DNA of 64,000 nt from Streptococcus anginosus subsp. whileyi MAS624 (GTDB taxonomy: Bacteria > Bacillota > Bacilli > Lactobacillales > Streptococcaceae). The notes below the pieces were generated by a model. That model had not been told where the DNA came from. It made no database searches and saw only the letters and a list, made by a program, of their open reading frames with translations. The stretch spans positions 970,501-1,034,500 of the forward strand of contig NZ_AP013072.1 of assembly GCF_000478925.1 (NCBI RefSeq), read 5' to 3'. Below, piece after piece: positions 28,599 to 38,311 of this stretch (its first letter is position 1; each line of letters starts with the position of its first letter). Both the position numbers and the translations under genes were made by a program.

Positions 28599-29291
28599 AT
28601 GATGTTTACCGCTTATAAAAAATTTTGGACTCACTATGCTGATTTTGAAGGAAAATCAACTAGATCTGACTATTGGTGGTCTGTTTTATGCAATGCTTTA
28701 ATTACCCTTCCATTTGTGATAATAGCTTTTGGAGCGATTATGACAGCGATTTTCAGTGCTATTCAACAAGCAGCTTACTATGAAGGAGGGAGTGGGTTTG
28801 ATCCAAGCGTCTTTATAGCTGGATTAGGTTCTACACTTTTCGTCTTTGTTTTATTGAGTATTTTTGGGATAGCAACTTTAGTCCCAAATTTGGCGATTAT
28901 TGTGCGTCGTTTGCGGGATGCTGGCTATCATTGGGCATTTATCTTTTTATATGCAGGTCCTATACTTTTGATGTGGGTTCCATTTTTAAATATCTTGGGT
29001 GCTTTAGCTATGTTACCATGTTTTATCGCTCTAATTGTCCTACTTTGTATGCCAACTAAAGAAGTGAAAACATCTACGGTTCACCAAGGACAATTTATGA
29101 CACAACAAGCACAATCTCAGCAACAACCTGTTCAAGCACAACAATTTACTCAACCACAAGAACAAGCAGTTGAACCTGAAACAACACCAACTCAACCTCA
29201 ACAAGAATCTGCGATTACAACTGAAACTCCAGAACAAGTTGTTCAATCAGATGAGAAAGAGTTGGACTCAGTTATCTCTGAAGATAACTAA
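28599..29291 (+). CDS. DUF805 membrane protein
   Basis: A 230-aa protein with a DUF805 (YhaH-like) domain in residues ~1-150: KFWTHYADFEGKSTRSDYWW at the start, RRLRDAGYHW near 108 and four membrane segments. After that comes a tail of about 75 residues rich in Gln, Pro, Glu and Thr, low-complexity and presumably exposed. No enzymatic role is known. AGGAG is eight bases before the ATG at 28599; a second ATG is at 28602. A terminator follows. Confidence 0.85.
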   Translation: MMFTAYKKFWTHYADFEGKSTRSDYWWSVLCNALITLPFVIIAFGAIMTAIFSAIQQAAYYEGGSGFDPSVFIAGLGSTLFVFVLLSIFGIATLVPNLAIIVRRLRDAGYHWAFIFLYAGPILLMWVPFLNILGALAMLPCFIALIVLLCMPTKEVKTSTVHQGQFMTQQAQSQQQPVQAQQFTQPQEQAVEPETTPTQPQQESAITTETPEQVVQSDEKELDSVISEDN

Positions 29292-29298
29292 ACTAGAA

Positions 29299-29329
29299 AT
29301 GCTCCAATAATGCATTGGGGTGTTTTTTA
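29299..29329 (+). terminator. Terminator after DUF805 gene
   Basis: AATGCTCCAAT pairs with ATTGGGGTGTT (some G-T pairs), followed by a T-run (GTGTTTTTT). Confidence 0.7.
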
Positions 29330-29433
29330 GAAATGACGATTTTTTTAATATCATTTTTAGGAATTTATTCCTGAATAAGCCAATCTTATATCTCATTTAT
29401 CCCATTAGAAAAATGACCTATTTAAGCCAATTT

Positions 29434-29592
29434 TTAGTCTTTATTTGGATCGTTGTGATAATCAATGATAAAGCAAATGATAGCAATCGCAAAAATAAAT
29501 AATCCAAATCCGATAATAGTTTTTATTATGATATTTGAAAAGTAAAATAAAGCAATAACCAAAAGTAAAAATACAATAAACCAAGACCACAT
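29434..29592 (-). CDS. 52-aa small membrane protein
   Basis: A short ORF on the minus strand beginning MWSWFIVFLLLVIALFYF. It has two hydrophobic segments (residues ~3-18 and 21-44) and a polar tail HNDPNKD. AAGGGAG lies eight bases before the ATG, and an extended -10 TGTTATAAT (TATAAT complement at 29615-29620) lies 23 bases upstream. This makes it a real candidate gene in an otherwise empty 500-base gap. No family was recognised; it could be a small-protein regulator or stress peptide, but that is a guess. Confidence 0.6.
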   Translation of the reverse strand: MWSWFIVFLLLVIALFYFSNIIIKTIIGFGLFIFAIAIICFIIDYHNDPNKD

Positions 29593-29795
29593 AAAATTGC
29601 TCCCTTCTCAATTTATTATAACATAAAGGAATATTCTGAATAATTGTAATCTTTGATTTTATTCGATTGTTTAGATAGAAAAGCATAGTTTGATTTCATA
29701 GGATTTTGTCAAAAGGGATGTCTCTACACAAAAAGTCAGCTAAATGAAGGAAAATTTGGTATGATAAAGATAATTATGTAGCTAGGAGAATGACC

Positions 29796-30782
29796 ATGGG
29801 AAATAAGGTACGCTATAATTGGGCAACTTTAGGTACAGGTGTGATTGCTAATGAATTGGCACAGGCCTTGGAGAAATTGGGTAGAAAACTCTATTCTGTT
29901 GCCAATCGAACGTATGCAAAAGGTGTGGATTTTGCACAGAAATATGGTATTGAAAAAGTTTATGATCAGATTGATGACGTATTTAAGGACGAAAATGTGG
30001 ACATTATCTATATTTCCACACCACATAATACGCATATTGATTTTTTACGAAAAGCATTAAAAAACGGGAAACACGTTTTATGTGAGAAGTCCATTACGTT
30101 AAATTCAGAAGAATTGGAAGAAGCAGTTTTATTAGCCGAGCAAGAACATGTCGTTTTGGCAGAAGCGATGACGATTTACCACATGCCAATCTATCGACAA
30201 TTGAACAGAATCATCTCCAGTGGTCAATTAGGTGATTTAAAAATGATTCAAATGAACTTTGGTAGCTACAAAGAATATGATATGACAAATCGTTTCTTTA
30301 ATCGTCAGCTTGCTGGCGGTGCATTGTTAGATATTGGCGTGTATGCCTTGTCATTTGTTCGGTGGTTTATGACATCTAGCCCTAACCAAGTCCTTTCGCA
30401 AGTGAAATTTGCACCAACGGGTGTCGATGAGCAAGTAGGGATTCTTCTAATGAATGCCGAAGGAGAAATGGCGACTTTGACCTTGAGCCTCCATGCTAAA
30501 CAGCCCAAGCGTGGAACAATTGCTTATGATAAGGGCTACATTGAAATGTATGAATATCCTAGAGGGCAAAAGGCGGTCATTACTTATATTGAAGATGGGC
30601 ATCAAGAAATCATTGAAACGGGAAAGACGAGCGAAGCTTTAATGTATGAAGTTCTTGATATGGAAGCAGCAGTAGTTGGTGACAAAAATGAGATGTATTT
30701 GGATTATAGTCGTGATGTCATGAAAATCATGACGGATTTGCGAAAAGAGTGGGGCATGACTTATCCAGAGGAAGAAAAATAA
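29796..30782 (+). CDS. Gfo/Idh/MocA family oxidoreductase
   Basis: A 328-aa NAD(P)-dependent oxidoreductase. The N-terminal Rossmann loop is GTGVIANELAQAL near 14, the family EKP motif appears as CEKSI near 93, and the C-terminal half is the mixed alpha/beta substrate domain (GGALLDIGVYALSF near 170). Substrates are usually sugars, inositols or their derivatives; none can be named here. The ATG at 29796 is chosen because AGGAG is seven bases away; an ATG at 29790 is too close to it. Confidence 0.88.
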   Translation: MGNKVRYNWATLGTGVIANELAQALEKLGRKLYSVANRTYAKGVDFAQKYGIEKVYDQIDDVFKDENVDIIYISTPHNTHIDFLRKALKNGKHVLCEKSITLNSEELEEAVLLAEQEHVVLAEAMTIYHMPIYRQLNRIISSGQLGDLKMIQMNFGSYKEYDMTNRFFNRQLAGGALLDIGVYALSFVRWFMTSSPNQVLSQVKFAPTGVDEQVGILLMNAEGEMATLTLSLHAKQPKRGTIAYDKGYIEMYEYPRGQKAVITYIEDGHQEIIETGKTSEALMYEVLDMEAAVVGDKNEMYLDYSRDVMKIMTDLRKEWGMTYPEEEK

Positions 30783-30803
30783 CGATATAGAACAGGAGAA
30801 ACA

Positions 30804-31457
30804 ATGGAACATTCAGCTTGGCATAGTTTGATTAAGCAGCAATTGCCTGAAGGGTATTTTGGTAAAATCAATTACTTTTTAAATCAAGTTTATTCATCAG
30901 GCACAATCTATCCACCGCGTGAAAAAGTTTTTAATGCGATTCAAACGACGGATTTAGCAGATGTAAAAGTAGTGATTTTGGGACAAGACCCTTATCATGG
31001 TCCGCGTCAAGCGCAGGGGCTGAGCTTTTCAGTACCAGATGATATTCCAGCGCCGCCTTCTCTTCAAAATATTTTGAAAGAGTTAGCAGATGACCTTGGC
31101 ATCAAAGAATCTCATGATTTGACACCATGGGCACAGCAAGGAGTCTTGCTGCTGAATGCCAGTTTGACTGTTCCTGCTGGGCAAGCAAATGGGCATGCCG
31201 GTCAAATCTGGGAACCGTTTACGGATGCTGTGATTAAGGTTGTCAATGAAAAAGATACACCTGTTGTCTTTATACTCTGGGGTTCTTATGCACGCAAGAA
31301 AAAAGCCTTGATAACTAATCCTAGACATCTCATTTTAGAATCTCCTCATCCGAGTCCCTTATCCGCTCATCGTGGATTTTTTGGCAGCAAACCTTTTTCT
31401 AAAACCAATGCCTTTCTAACAGCGCAAGGGATAGAGCCGATAAATTGGTTATTATAA
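30804..31457 (+). CDS. ung: Uracil-DNA glycosylase
   Basis: Removes uracil from DNA at the start of base-excision repair. The 217-aa family 1 enzyme has the water-activating motif GQDPYHGP near 62-69 and the DNA-intercalation loop [13 protein letters not shown] near 185. It starts after AACAGGAGAAACA. The order ung-mutX-pyrC is common in streptococci. Confidence 0.97.
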   Translation: MEHSAWHSLIKQQLPEGYFGKINYFLNQVYSSGTIYPPREKVFNAIQTTDLADVKVVILGQDPYHGPRQAQGLSFSVPDDIPAPPSLQNILKELADDLGIKESHDLTPWAQQGVLLLNASLTVPAGQANGHAGQIWEPFTDAVIKVVNEKDTPVVFILWGSYARKKKALITNPRHLILESPHPSPLSAHRGFFGSKPFSKTNAFLTAQGIEPINWLL

Positions 31458-31493
31458 GTAGTTTTATATAGTGGTATTTTCGAAAGGAGAAAA

Positions 31494-31964
31494 ATGGTTA
31501 AGTTAGCAACGATTTGCTATATTGACAACGGCAAAGAATTTTTATTGCTACATCGAAATAAAAAGCCTAATGATGTTCATGCTGGTAAGTGGATTGGTGT
31601 TGGGGGTAAATTAGAGAAAGGTGAAACGCCGCAGGAGTGCGCTGTAAGAGAAATCTTTGAAGAAACAGGTTTGCGGGTCAATAAGCCAGTATTAAAAGGT
31701 ATTATCACGTTTCCAGATTTTACACCTAACCATGATTGGTATACCTATGTATTTAAAGTGACGGAGTTTGAGGGAGACTTGATTGACTGCGATGAGGGGA
31801 CTTTGGAATGGGTGCCTTATGAACAAGTTTTGTCCAAACCAACTTGGGAGGGAGATCATACGTTTCTATCTTGGATTTTAGAAGATAAACCATTCTTCTC
31901 GGCTAAATTTTCTTACAAAGGAGAGAAGTTGGTGGAGAGTCATGTTGATTTTTATGGAGAATAA
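31494..31964 (+). CDS. mutX: 8-oxo-dGTP diphosphatase, MutX/MutT type
   Basis: A 156-aa NUDIX hydrolase that sanitises oxidised nucleotides. The Nudix box runs GVGGKLEKGETPQECAVREIFEETGLR near residues 35-61. The LHRNKKPNDVHAGKWIG stretch matches streptococcal MutX. AAAGGAGAAAA precedes the ATG. It is placed between ung and pyrC, so two DNA-repair genes lie side by side. Confidence 0.92.
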   Translation: MVKLATICYIDNGKEFLLLHRNKKPNDVHAGKWIGVGGKLEKGETPQECAVREIFEETGLRVNKPVLKGIITFPDFTPNHDWYTYVFKVTEFEGDLIDCDEGTLEWVPYEQVLSKPTWEGDHTFLSWILEDKPFFSAKFSYKGEKLVESHVDFYGE

Positions 31965-31976
31965 GGAGAAAAGTAC

Positions 31977-33254
31977 ATGTTGTTAATTAAAAATGGTCGT
32001 GTCATGGACCCTAAGTCTGGTTTAGATCAGATTTGCGATGTTTTGGTTAAGGATAAAAAAATTCTTAAAATTGGTCAGGATTTGAAGGCAGAAAACGCTC
32101 AGGTGATTGATGCGACTGGATTGGTGGTGGCGCCAGGGCTGATTGATATTCATGTTCATTTTCGTGAACCTGGTCAGACGCATAAAGAAGACATTCATAC
32201 GGGTGCTTTAGCTGCGGCAGCGGGTGGATTTACAACGGTTGTCATGATGGCAAATACCACTCCAACGATTTCAACAGTAGAGACGTTGAAAGAAGTATTA
32301 GAATCTGCCTATCGTGAAAACATTCATATTAAGTCTGTTGCAACCATTACAAAGAATTTTGATGGACAGCATTTGACAGATTTCAAAGCGCTTTTGGAAG
32401 CGGGAGCTATTGGTTTTTCAGATGACGGAATTCCATTAAAAAGTACAAAAGTGGTACGCGAAGCTTTGGAAGAAGCTGACAAAAATGGTACATTTATCTG
32501 CCTTCACGAAGAGGACCCAGAACTAAATGGTATCCTTGGGTTTAATGAGCAGATTGCCAAAGAACATTTTGGATTTTGTGGTGCGACTGGGGTCGCTGAA
32601 TATAGTATGATTGCGCGTGACGTGATGATTGCTCATGCAACCAATACTCATATTCATATCCAGCATTTATCAAAAGCAGAAAGTGTGAAAGTCGTGGAAT
32701 TCGCTCAGCGATTGGGCACTCACGTAACTGCAGAAGCAGCGCCCCAGCATTTTTCTAAGACAGAAGAGCTATTGTTGTTAAAAGGTAGCAATGCTAAAAT
32801 GAACCCGCCACTTCGTTTGGAATCAGATCGTTTAGCTGTCATTGAAGGACTTAAGTCTGGAGTTATTTCAGTCATTGCGACAGACCATGCACCTCATCAC
32901 TCTGATGAAAAGAATGTAAAAGACATCACCAAAGCACCGTCTGGCATGACAGGTCTAGAGACATCACTTTCGCTTGGCTTGACGTATTTGGTGGAAGCAG
33001 GTCATTTGACACTCATGCAGTTGCTGGAAAAAATGACGATTAACCCAGCGCAACTCTATGATTTTGAAGCGGGTTACCTTGCTGAGAATGGGCCAGCAGA
33101 TCTCACCATTTTCGATACAGATGCTGAACGCATGATAACAGAAGATTTTGCCTCAAAAGCAACTAATTCACCATTTATCGGTGAAAAATTAAAAGGTGTT
33201 GTTCACTATACGATTTGTGATGGACAAATTGTCTATGGAAGCAAATCATCATAA
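31977..33254 (+). CDS. pyrC: Dihydroorotase
   Basis: Class I dihydroorotase (425 aa) closing carbamoyl aspartate to dihydroorotate, third step of pyrimidine synthesis. Metal ligands lie in [10 protein letters not shown] near 57-66, GFSDDG near 149 and ATDHAPHH near 302. TAAGGAGAAAAG precedes the ATG. It is far from pyrF-pyrE at the start of the window. A terminator closes it. Confidence 0.96.
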   Translation: MLLIKNGRVMDPKSGLDQICDVLVKDKKILKIGQDLKAENAQVIDATGLVVAPGLIDIHVHFREPGQTHKEDIHTGALAAAAGGFTTVVMMANTTPTISTVETLKEVLESAYRENIHIKSVATITKNFDGQHLTDFKALLEAGAIGFSDDGIPLKSTKVVREALEEADKNGTFICLHEEDPELNGILGFNEQIAKEHFGFCGATGVAEYSMIARDVMIAHATNTHIHIQHLSKAESVKVVEFAQRLGTHVTAEAAPQHFSKTEELLLLKGSNAKMNPPLRLESDRLAVIEGLKSGVISVIATDHAPHHSDEKNVKDITKAPSGMTGLETSLSLGLTYLVEAGHLTLMQLLEKMTINPAQLYDFEAGYLAENGPADLTIFDTDAERMITEDFASKATNSPFIGEKLKGVVHYTICDGQIVYGSKSS

Positions 33255-33259
33255 CAAGC

Positions 33260-33296
33260 ATAAGGTTGGAAGTGTTTTTCAACCTTATTGTATTTT
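33260..33296 (+). terminator. Terminator after pyrC
   Basis: ATAAGGTTG (33260-33268) pairs with CAACCTTAT (33280-33288), followed by TGTATTTT. Confidence 0.75.
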
Positions 33297-33366
33297 AAAT
33301 TTCTTATAATTTTTAGAAAATTTTCTGTTTATTAGGATAAAAAATGATACAATAGAGAAGTTAAAA

Positions 33367-33514
33367 GAGTCCCGAAAAGGTAGTCAAAGGTTAAATATTA
33401 ACCATAGAGACTAGTGCTTTGTAACTTTTTAACGTAAGTCTGTTTACAGATTTTCAAGTAACTTCCTAGCAATAATAGAATTTTTAGGAGGGAATATTTC
33501 ATTAAAAGGGGGAC
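33367..33514 (+). promoter_or_regulatory. SMK box (SAM-III) riboswitch
   Basis: Conserved SMK pieces lie in order: GTCCCGAAAAGG (33369-33380), GCTTTGTAAC (33415-33424), and AAAAGGGGGAC (33504-33514), the metK ribosome site. GTCCC (33369-33373) can pair with GGGAC (33510-33514), hiding the Shine-Dalgarno when SAM is bound. About 80 bases of extra sequence separate the second and third parts, so the loop is longer than in the textbook version. Confidence 0.85.
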
Positions 33515-33520
33515 ATGAAT

Positions 33521-34711
33521 ATGTCAGAACGTAAACTCTTCACGTCTGAATCTGTATCTGAAGGACATCCAGATAAGATTGCAGACCAAATTTCAGATGC
33601 TATTTTAGATGCTATCTTGGAGCAGGATCCAGAAGCTCATGTGGCTGCTGAGACAGCTGTCTATACAGGCTCTGTCCATGTTTTTGGGGAAATCTCTACC
33701 AATGCTTATGTGGATATTAACCGCATAGTTCGCGATACAATTGCAGAGATTGGTTATACAAAAGCTGAATATGGTTTTTCAGCAGAAACAGTGGGGGTGC
33801 ATCCGTCGCTTGTTGAGCAATCACCAGATATCGCTCAAGGGGTGAATGAAGCCCTTGAAATTCGTGGAAATACTGAACAAGATCCACTTGATTTGATTGG
33901 TGCTGGAGATCAGGGGCTTATGTTTGGTTTTGCCGTAGATGAAACACCTGAACTAATGCCGTTGCCCATTTCTCTCAGTCACAAATTAGTCCGTCGTTTA
34001 GCAGAGCTTCGCAAGTCTGGAGAAATTTCCTATCTTCGTCCGGATGCAAAATCTCAAGTAACGGTTGAATACGATGAAAATGACCAACCAGTGCGCGTGG
34101 ATACTGTTGTTATTTCCACTCAACATGACCCAGAAGTAAGCAATGAGCAGATTCATCAAGATGTGATTGAAAAGGTCATTAAAGAAGTAGTTCCAGCAGA
34201 GTATTTAGATGAAGAAAGCAAGTTTTTCATCAATCCAACTGGTCGCTTTGTTATTGGTGGGCCTCAAGGAGATTCTGGTTTAACTGGACGTAAGATTATC
34301 GTTGATACATATGGCGGTTATGCACGTCACGGAGGTGGGGCTTTCTCTGGAAAGGACGCTACAAAAGTCGATCGTTCTGCTTCTTATGCAGCGCGTTATA
34401 TTGCCAAGAATATTGTTGCAGCAGGGTTAGCTAAGAAAGTAGAAGTTCAGCTAGCCTATGCTATCGGAGTCGCACATCCAGTATCAGTCCGCATTGATAC
34501 TTTTGGTACAGGTTCAGTTTCAGAAAGCAAGCTTCAAGAAGCAGTTCGACAAATCTTTGATCTTCGTCCAGCGGGTATTATTCAAATGCTTGATTTGAAA
34601 CGACCAATTTACCGTCAGACTGCTGCCTATGGGCACATGGGACGTACGGATATTGACCTGCCGTGGGAAAAACTGGATAAAGTAGATGCTTTGAAAGCAA
34701 CTGTGAAATAA
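33521..34711 (+). CDS. metK: S-adenosylmethionine synthase
   Basis: Makes SAM from methionine and ATP. The 396-aa protein has [12 protein letters not shown] near 14-25, [10 protein letters not shown] near 126 and the P-loop-like GGGAFSGKD near 270. ATG 33521 is favoured because GGGGG ends eight bases upstream; ATG 33515 is only two bases from it. An SMK-box riboswitch overlaps the ribosome site, so SAM should repress translation. Confidence 0.97.
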   Translation: MSERKLFTSESVSEGHPDKIADQISDAILDAILEQDPEAHVAAETAVYTGSVHVFGEISTNAYVDINRIVRDTIAEIGYTKAEYGFSAETVGVHPSLVEQSPDIAQGVNEALEIRGNTEQDPLDLIGAGDQGLMFGFAVDETPELMPLPISLSHKLVRRLAELRKSGEISYLRPDAKSQVTVEYDENDQPVRVDTVVISTQHDPEVSNEQIHQDVIEKVIKEVVPAEYLDEESKFFINPTGRFVIGGPQGDSGLTGRKIIVDTYGGYARHGGGAFSGKDATKVDRSASYAARYIAKNIVAAGLAKKVEVQLAYAIGVAHPVSVRIDTFGTGSVSESKLQEAVRQIFDLRPAGIIQMLDLKRPIYRQTAAYGHMGRTDIDLPWEKLDKVDALKATVK

Positions 34712-35127
34712 CAAGTAGGTCGCTTAGACCAAAAATCTTTAGTTTCAAAATAAACCAGTAGCGCAGTTGGCTGATTACTCAAAGTAGGACTTGGATATAG
34801 CGAACAGAGCTTATGCTAAGCAAGTCTCAAGACTATTCGTTTTTCAAGCTCAGAAAAGAGTACTTTTGATAAAAAACTTTCACCTCTCAACAGTCTAGGA
34901 AATTGTTGAGCAACCTTTCGGGGATGAGATTACGAACTAAAAATTTTCAAATTTTAGTTCGATCTCACTCCTTTTTTAATGTTACAAAAATAAAATGGCT
35001 CTGTAATCGTTATATAACAAGAATGACAAGTCAAAAGAGATTTCTTTAAAAGGATAGGATTTTCCCAGAAACTGTGTTATAATAAAGTGCAGTATATTTG
35101 ATTAGAAATTCCTTGAAAGAGCTGAAA
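34712..35127. repeat. Intergenic repeat, copy B, and murA promoter
   Basis: No gene is seen in this gap. From about 34720 it holds blocks shared with 58.98-59.21 kb: AATAAACCAG...GCAGTTGG, then TTCAAGCTCAGAA(A/G)AG, then a terminal hairpin with CGAACTAAAA (34933-34942) and TTTTAGTTCG (34952-34961) inside TGAGAT/ATCTCA arms, followed by CTCCTTTTTT. The hairpin could terminate metK. At 35075-35083 TGTTATAAT is an extended -10 for murA. Confidence 0.65.
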
Positions 35128-36387
35128 ATGAAAAAAATTGTAATTAATGGTGGTCGCCCCTTAAAAGGAGAGGTGACTATTAGTGGTGCTAAAAATAGCG
35201 TAGTCGCTTTAATTCCGGCGACAATTTTATCTGATGAAATCGTGACATTGGACTGTGTGCCAGATATTTCCGATGTTGTGAGTTTGATTGACATTATGGA
35301 AGCTATGGGAGCTACTGTTGAGCGCCAAGATGATACGCTGAGAATTGATCCTCGTGGTATAAAAAATATGCCCATGCCTTATGGTAAAATCAATAGCTTG
35401 CGTGCTTCTTATTATTTTTATGGTAGCCTATTAGGTCGCTACGGCGAGGCAACAGTTGGTTTACCTGGTGGCTGTGATTTGGGTCCGCGACCTATTGACT
35501 TGCATTTGAAAGCATTTGAAGCCATGGGGGCTACTATGTCTTACGAGGGGAATTTCATGAACCTTTCGACAGGTGGTAAACATCTCCACGGAGCTAGTAT
35601 ATACATGGATACAGTCAGTGTTGGGGCGACCATTAACACCATGCTTGCGGCAGTAAAAGCAAAAGGGCGCACCGTTATTGAAAATGCAGCTCGTGAGCCT
35701 GAAATCATTGATGTAGCGACACTTTTGAATAATATGGGAGCACACATTCGAGGAGCTGGTACGGATATTATTGTCATTGAAGGTGTTAACAAACTTCATG
35801 GTACTCGTCATCAAGTCATTCCAGATCGAATTGAAGCAGGAACTTATATCTCAATGGCTGCTGCAATTGGTGAAGGTGTGCAAATCAACAATGTCCTTTA
35901 TGAACACTTAGAAGGCTTTATTGCGAAATTAGAAGAAATGGGAGTTCGCATGACCGTTTCTGAAGATAGTGTGTATGTCGAAAAGCAACATGATTTGAAA
36001 GCAATTAATATTAAGACGGCTCCTTATCCAGGCTTTGCTACAGACTTGCAACAGCCTATTACGCCACTTTTGTTAACTGCTAAAGGACGTGGCTTAATTA
36101 TTGATACGATTTATGAAAAGCGAGTAAATCATGTCCCTGAGTTAGTAAAAATGGCAGGAAAGATTTCAACGAGTGCCAATCATATTGCTTATGAAGGCCC
36201 TAATCAATTGCAAGGTGCAGCGGTCAAAGCAACTGATTTGCGGGCAGGAGCAGCACTTGTAATTGCAGGCTTGCTAGCTCATGGAAAAACCGAAATTACA
36301 AATGTAGAATTTATTTTACGAGGTTATTCAAATATTATTGAAAAGTTGACGAGTTTAGGAGCAGACATTCAGCTTGTCGAAGAATAG
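35128..36387 (+). CDS. murA: UDP-GlcNAc 1-carboxyvinyltransferase
   Basis: Transfers enolpyruvate from PEP to UDP-GlcNAc, the first committed step of peptidoglycan synthesis and the target of fosfomycin. The 419-aa protein begins [24 protein letters not shown] and has the active-site Cys in [12 protein letters not shown] near 115-126. The ATG at 35128 gives the family N-terminus; an upstream ATA-region start is unlikely. Streptococci usually carry two murA paralogues; which one this is cannot be decided here. Confidence 0.94.
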   Translation: MKKIVINGGRPLKGEVTISGAKNSVVALIPATILSDEIVTLDCVPDISDVVSLIDIMEAMGATVERQDDTLRIDPRGIKNMPMPYGKINSLRASYYFYGSLLGRYGEATVGLPGGCDLGPRPIDLHLKAFEAMGATMSYEGNFMNLSTGGKHLHGASIYMDTVSVGATINTMLAAVKAKGRTVIENAAREPEIIDVATLLNNMGAHIRGAGTDIIVIEGVNKLHGTRHQVIPDRIEAGTYISMAAAIGEGVQINNVLYEHLEGFIAKLEEMGVRMTVSEDSVYVEKQHDLKAINIKTAPYPGFATDLQQPITPLLLTAKGRGLIIDTIYEKRVNHVPELVKMAGKISTSANHIAYEGPNQLQGAAVKATDLRAGAALVIAGLLAHGKTEITNVEFILRGYSNIIEKLTSLGADIQLVEE

Positions 36388-36419
36388 ATTCGAAACAACG
36401 TTGACATGATGAGGTGAAA

Positions 36420-36452
36420 TAGCCCAGTTGGCGTACCAACTGGGTCTTATCT
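36420..36452 (+). terminator. Hairpin after murA
   Basis: Perfect 9-bp arms CCCAGTTGG (36423-36431) and CCAACTGGG (36436-36444) with loop CGTA, followed by TCTTATCTTT. The T-run is interrupted. Confidence 0.65.
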
Positions 36453-36465
36453 TTAGAGGTAAGAT

Positions 36466-37017
36466 ATGAATTTGTGGACAAAATTGGCGGAATTCGCCTT
36501 TATAGAAACAGAACATTTAGTATTACGTCCATTTTCCTTTATGGATAGTGAAGATTTTTATAAAATTGCCTCCAATCCTGAAAATCTACGCTTCATTTTT
36601 CCTGTGCAGGCTAATTTACAAGAAAGCCAACATGTATTGGCTAATTATTTTATGAAACATCCTCTTGGAATTTGGGCGATTTGCGATAAAGATTCTGGGC
36701 AGATGATTGGTTCTGTCAAATTTGAAAAGATAGACGAAATCAAGGGCGAAGCAGAGCTTGGTTATTTTCTTCGGCATGATTATTGGGGACATGGTCTGAT
36801 GACTGAGTGCGTCAAAAATATTGTTTATTTGGCATTTACACAGTTTGATTTGAAGCGACTTTATATTATAACTCATCTGGAAAACAAAGCCAGCCAAAGA
36901 GTTGCCGAGAAGACAGGATTTTCTTGTAGGCGGCAGTTCAAGGGGAGCGACCGTTATACACGTAAAATGCGGGATTATTTAGAGTTTTGCTATGAAAAAG
37001 GAGACTTTCATGAGTAA
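36466..37017 (+). CDS. GNAT acetyltransferase, RimJ/RimL type
   Basis: A 183-aa acetyltransferase with the RimJ/L layout: TEHLVLRPFSFMDSEDFYKIA at the start, acetyl-CoA loop RHDYWGHGLMTEC near 111, then NKASQRVAEKTGF. Its design parallels the gene at 8761, suggesting paralogues. It overlaps the start of spxR by 8 bp, so the two are co-transcribed. Substrate unknown. Confidence 0.88.
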   Translation: MNLWTKLAEFAFIETEHLVLRPFSFMDSEDFYKIASNPENLRFIFPVQANLQESQHVLANYFMKHPLGIWAICDKDSGQMIGSVKFEKIDEIKGEAELGYFLRHDYWGHGLMTECVKNIVYLAFTQFDLKRLYIITHLENKASQRVAEKTGFSCRRQFKGSDRYTRKMRDYLEFCYEKGDFHE

Positions 37018-38287
37018 ACATCAAGAAATTATCGCTTATTTGGAAGAATTACCAGTAGGAAAGCGTGTTAGTGTACGCAGTATTTCCAATTATTTAGGAG
37101 TAAGCGAGGGGACTGCTTATCGTGCAATTAAAGAAGCTGAAAATCGTGGATTGGTAGAAACACGTCCTCGTAGCGGCACGATTCGCGTAAAATCTCCCAA
37201 AGTAGAGCTGGAGCACTTAACATTTAAAGAAATTGCTGAAATTACGAAATCAGAAGTCTTAGCTGGTCAAGACGGACTTGAAAAGGAATTCAGTAAATTC
37301 ACAATCGGGGCAATGACCGAGAAGAATCTCTTACGTTACTTAACGGAAGGAGGTCTCTTGATTATTGGAGACCGCACCCGTATTCAGTTATTGGCTTTGA
37401 AGCATGAAAATGCTGTTTTAGTGACGGGTGGCTTAGAAGTGAGTTCTGATGTTTTAAAATTGGCGAACCGCTTAAGCATTCCTGTTCTAAGATCCCAACA
37501 TGATACCTTTACAGTTGCAACGATTATCAATCGTTCTCTGTCCAACATGCAGATCAAAACAGATATTTTAACCGTGGAACAGGTTTATCGTGGTAGTCAT
37601 GAGTATGGTTTCTTAAAAGATACAGATACCGTTCGTGATTTTATGGATTTGGTTCGAAAAAACCGTAGCAGTCGTTTTCCTGTTGTTAATCAGCATAATA
37701 TGGTCGTTGGCGTGGTGACTATGCGTGATACTGGTGACAAGTCTCCTCACACGATTTTAGATAAAGTCATGACGAAAAATATCTATGCCGTTACTTTAAA
37801 CACCAGCATTGCCAATGTTAGCCAGCGCATGATTACAGAAGACTTTGAAATGGTGCCAGTCATTCGGAGCAATCAAACTCTTCTTGGAGTCATTACGCGT
37901 CGTGATGTCATGGAAAAAATGAGTCGGGAACAAATCTCCAGCCTACCGACTTTTGGTGACCAAGTCTCTCAAAAACTTCGTCATATCAACAATGAATTTT
38001 CTTTTGTTGTGGAACCTTTTATGTTAGAAAGTAACGGTGTTTTGTCTAATGGGATTCTAACAGAGATTTTAACGACAGCAACGCATCAGTATGTGACATC
38101 TGGCAAGAACAATATTGTCATTGAGCAAATGACAATTTATTTCTTGCAAGCTGTTCAGATTGATGAAAGTTTGACACTTCGTCCAAGAATAGTTCGACAA
38201 ACAAGGCATTCTGCCATTTTAGATTACGATATTTATTTAAAACTTCAATTGGTTGCAAAAGCGACCATTACAGTAAAGATAAACTAA
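37010..38287 (+). CDS. spxR: CBS-HotDog transcription regulator SpxR
   Basis: A 425-aa regulator with an N-terminal winged-helix/HTH (residues ~15-60, SVRSISNYLGVSEGTAYRAIKEAE), a DRTGG-like domain (~65-180), two CBS motifs (~185-310, TMRDT and ITRRDVM), and a C-terminal HotDog domain (~315-425). This arrangement matches pneumococcal SpxR, which affects spxB pyruvate oxidase expression, and B. subtilis YtoI. CBS domains suggest sensing of an adenine nucleotide. ATG 37010 follows AAAAAGGAGAC; spxB is not in this window. Confidence 0.85.
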   Translation: MSKHQEIIAYLEELPVGKRVSVRSISNYLGVSEGTAYRAIKEAENRGLVETRPRSGTIRVKSPKVELEHLTFKEIAEITKSEVLAGQDGLEKEFSKFTIGAMTEKNLLRYLTEGGLLIIGDRTRIQLLALKHENAVLVTGGLEVSSDVLKLANRLSIPVLRSQHDTFTVATIINRSLSNMQIKTDILTVEQVYRGSHEYGFLKDTDTVRDFMDLVRKNRSSRFPVVNQHNMVVGVVTMRDTGDKSPHTILDKVMTKNIYAVTLNTSIANVSQRMITEDFEMVPVIRSNQTLLGVITRRDVMEKMSREQISSLPTFGDQVSQKLRHINNEFSFVVEPFMLESNGVLSNGILTEILTTATHQYVTSGKNNIVIEQMTIYFLQAVQIDESLTLRPRIVRQTRHSAILDYDIYLKLQLVAKATITVKIN

Positions 38288-38311
38288 TACCTCAGATATT
38301 AAGGAGAAAGA

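Noticed and set aside
33486..33493. AGGAGGG before metK as a ribosome site for a small ORF
   Set aside because: No start codon follows at a usable distance with an open frame.
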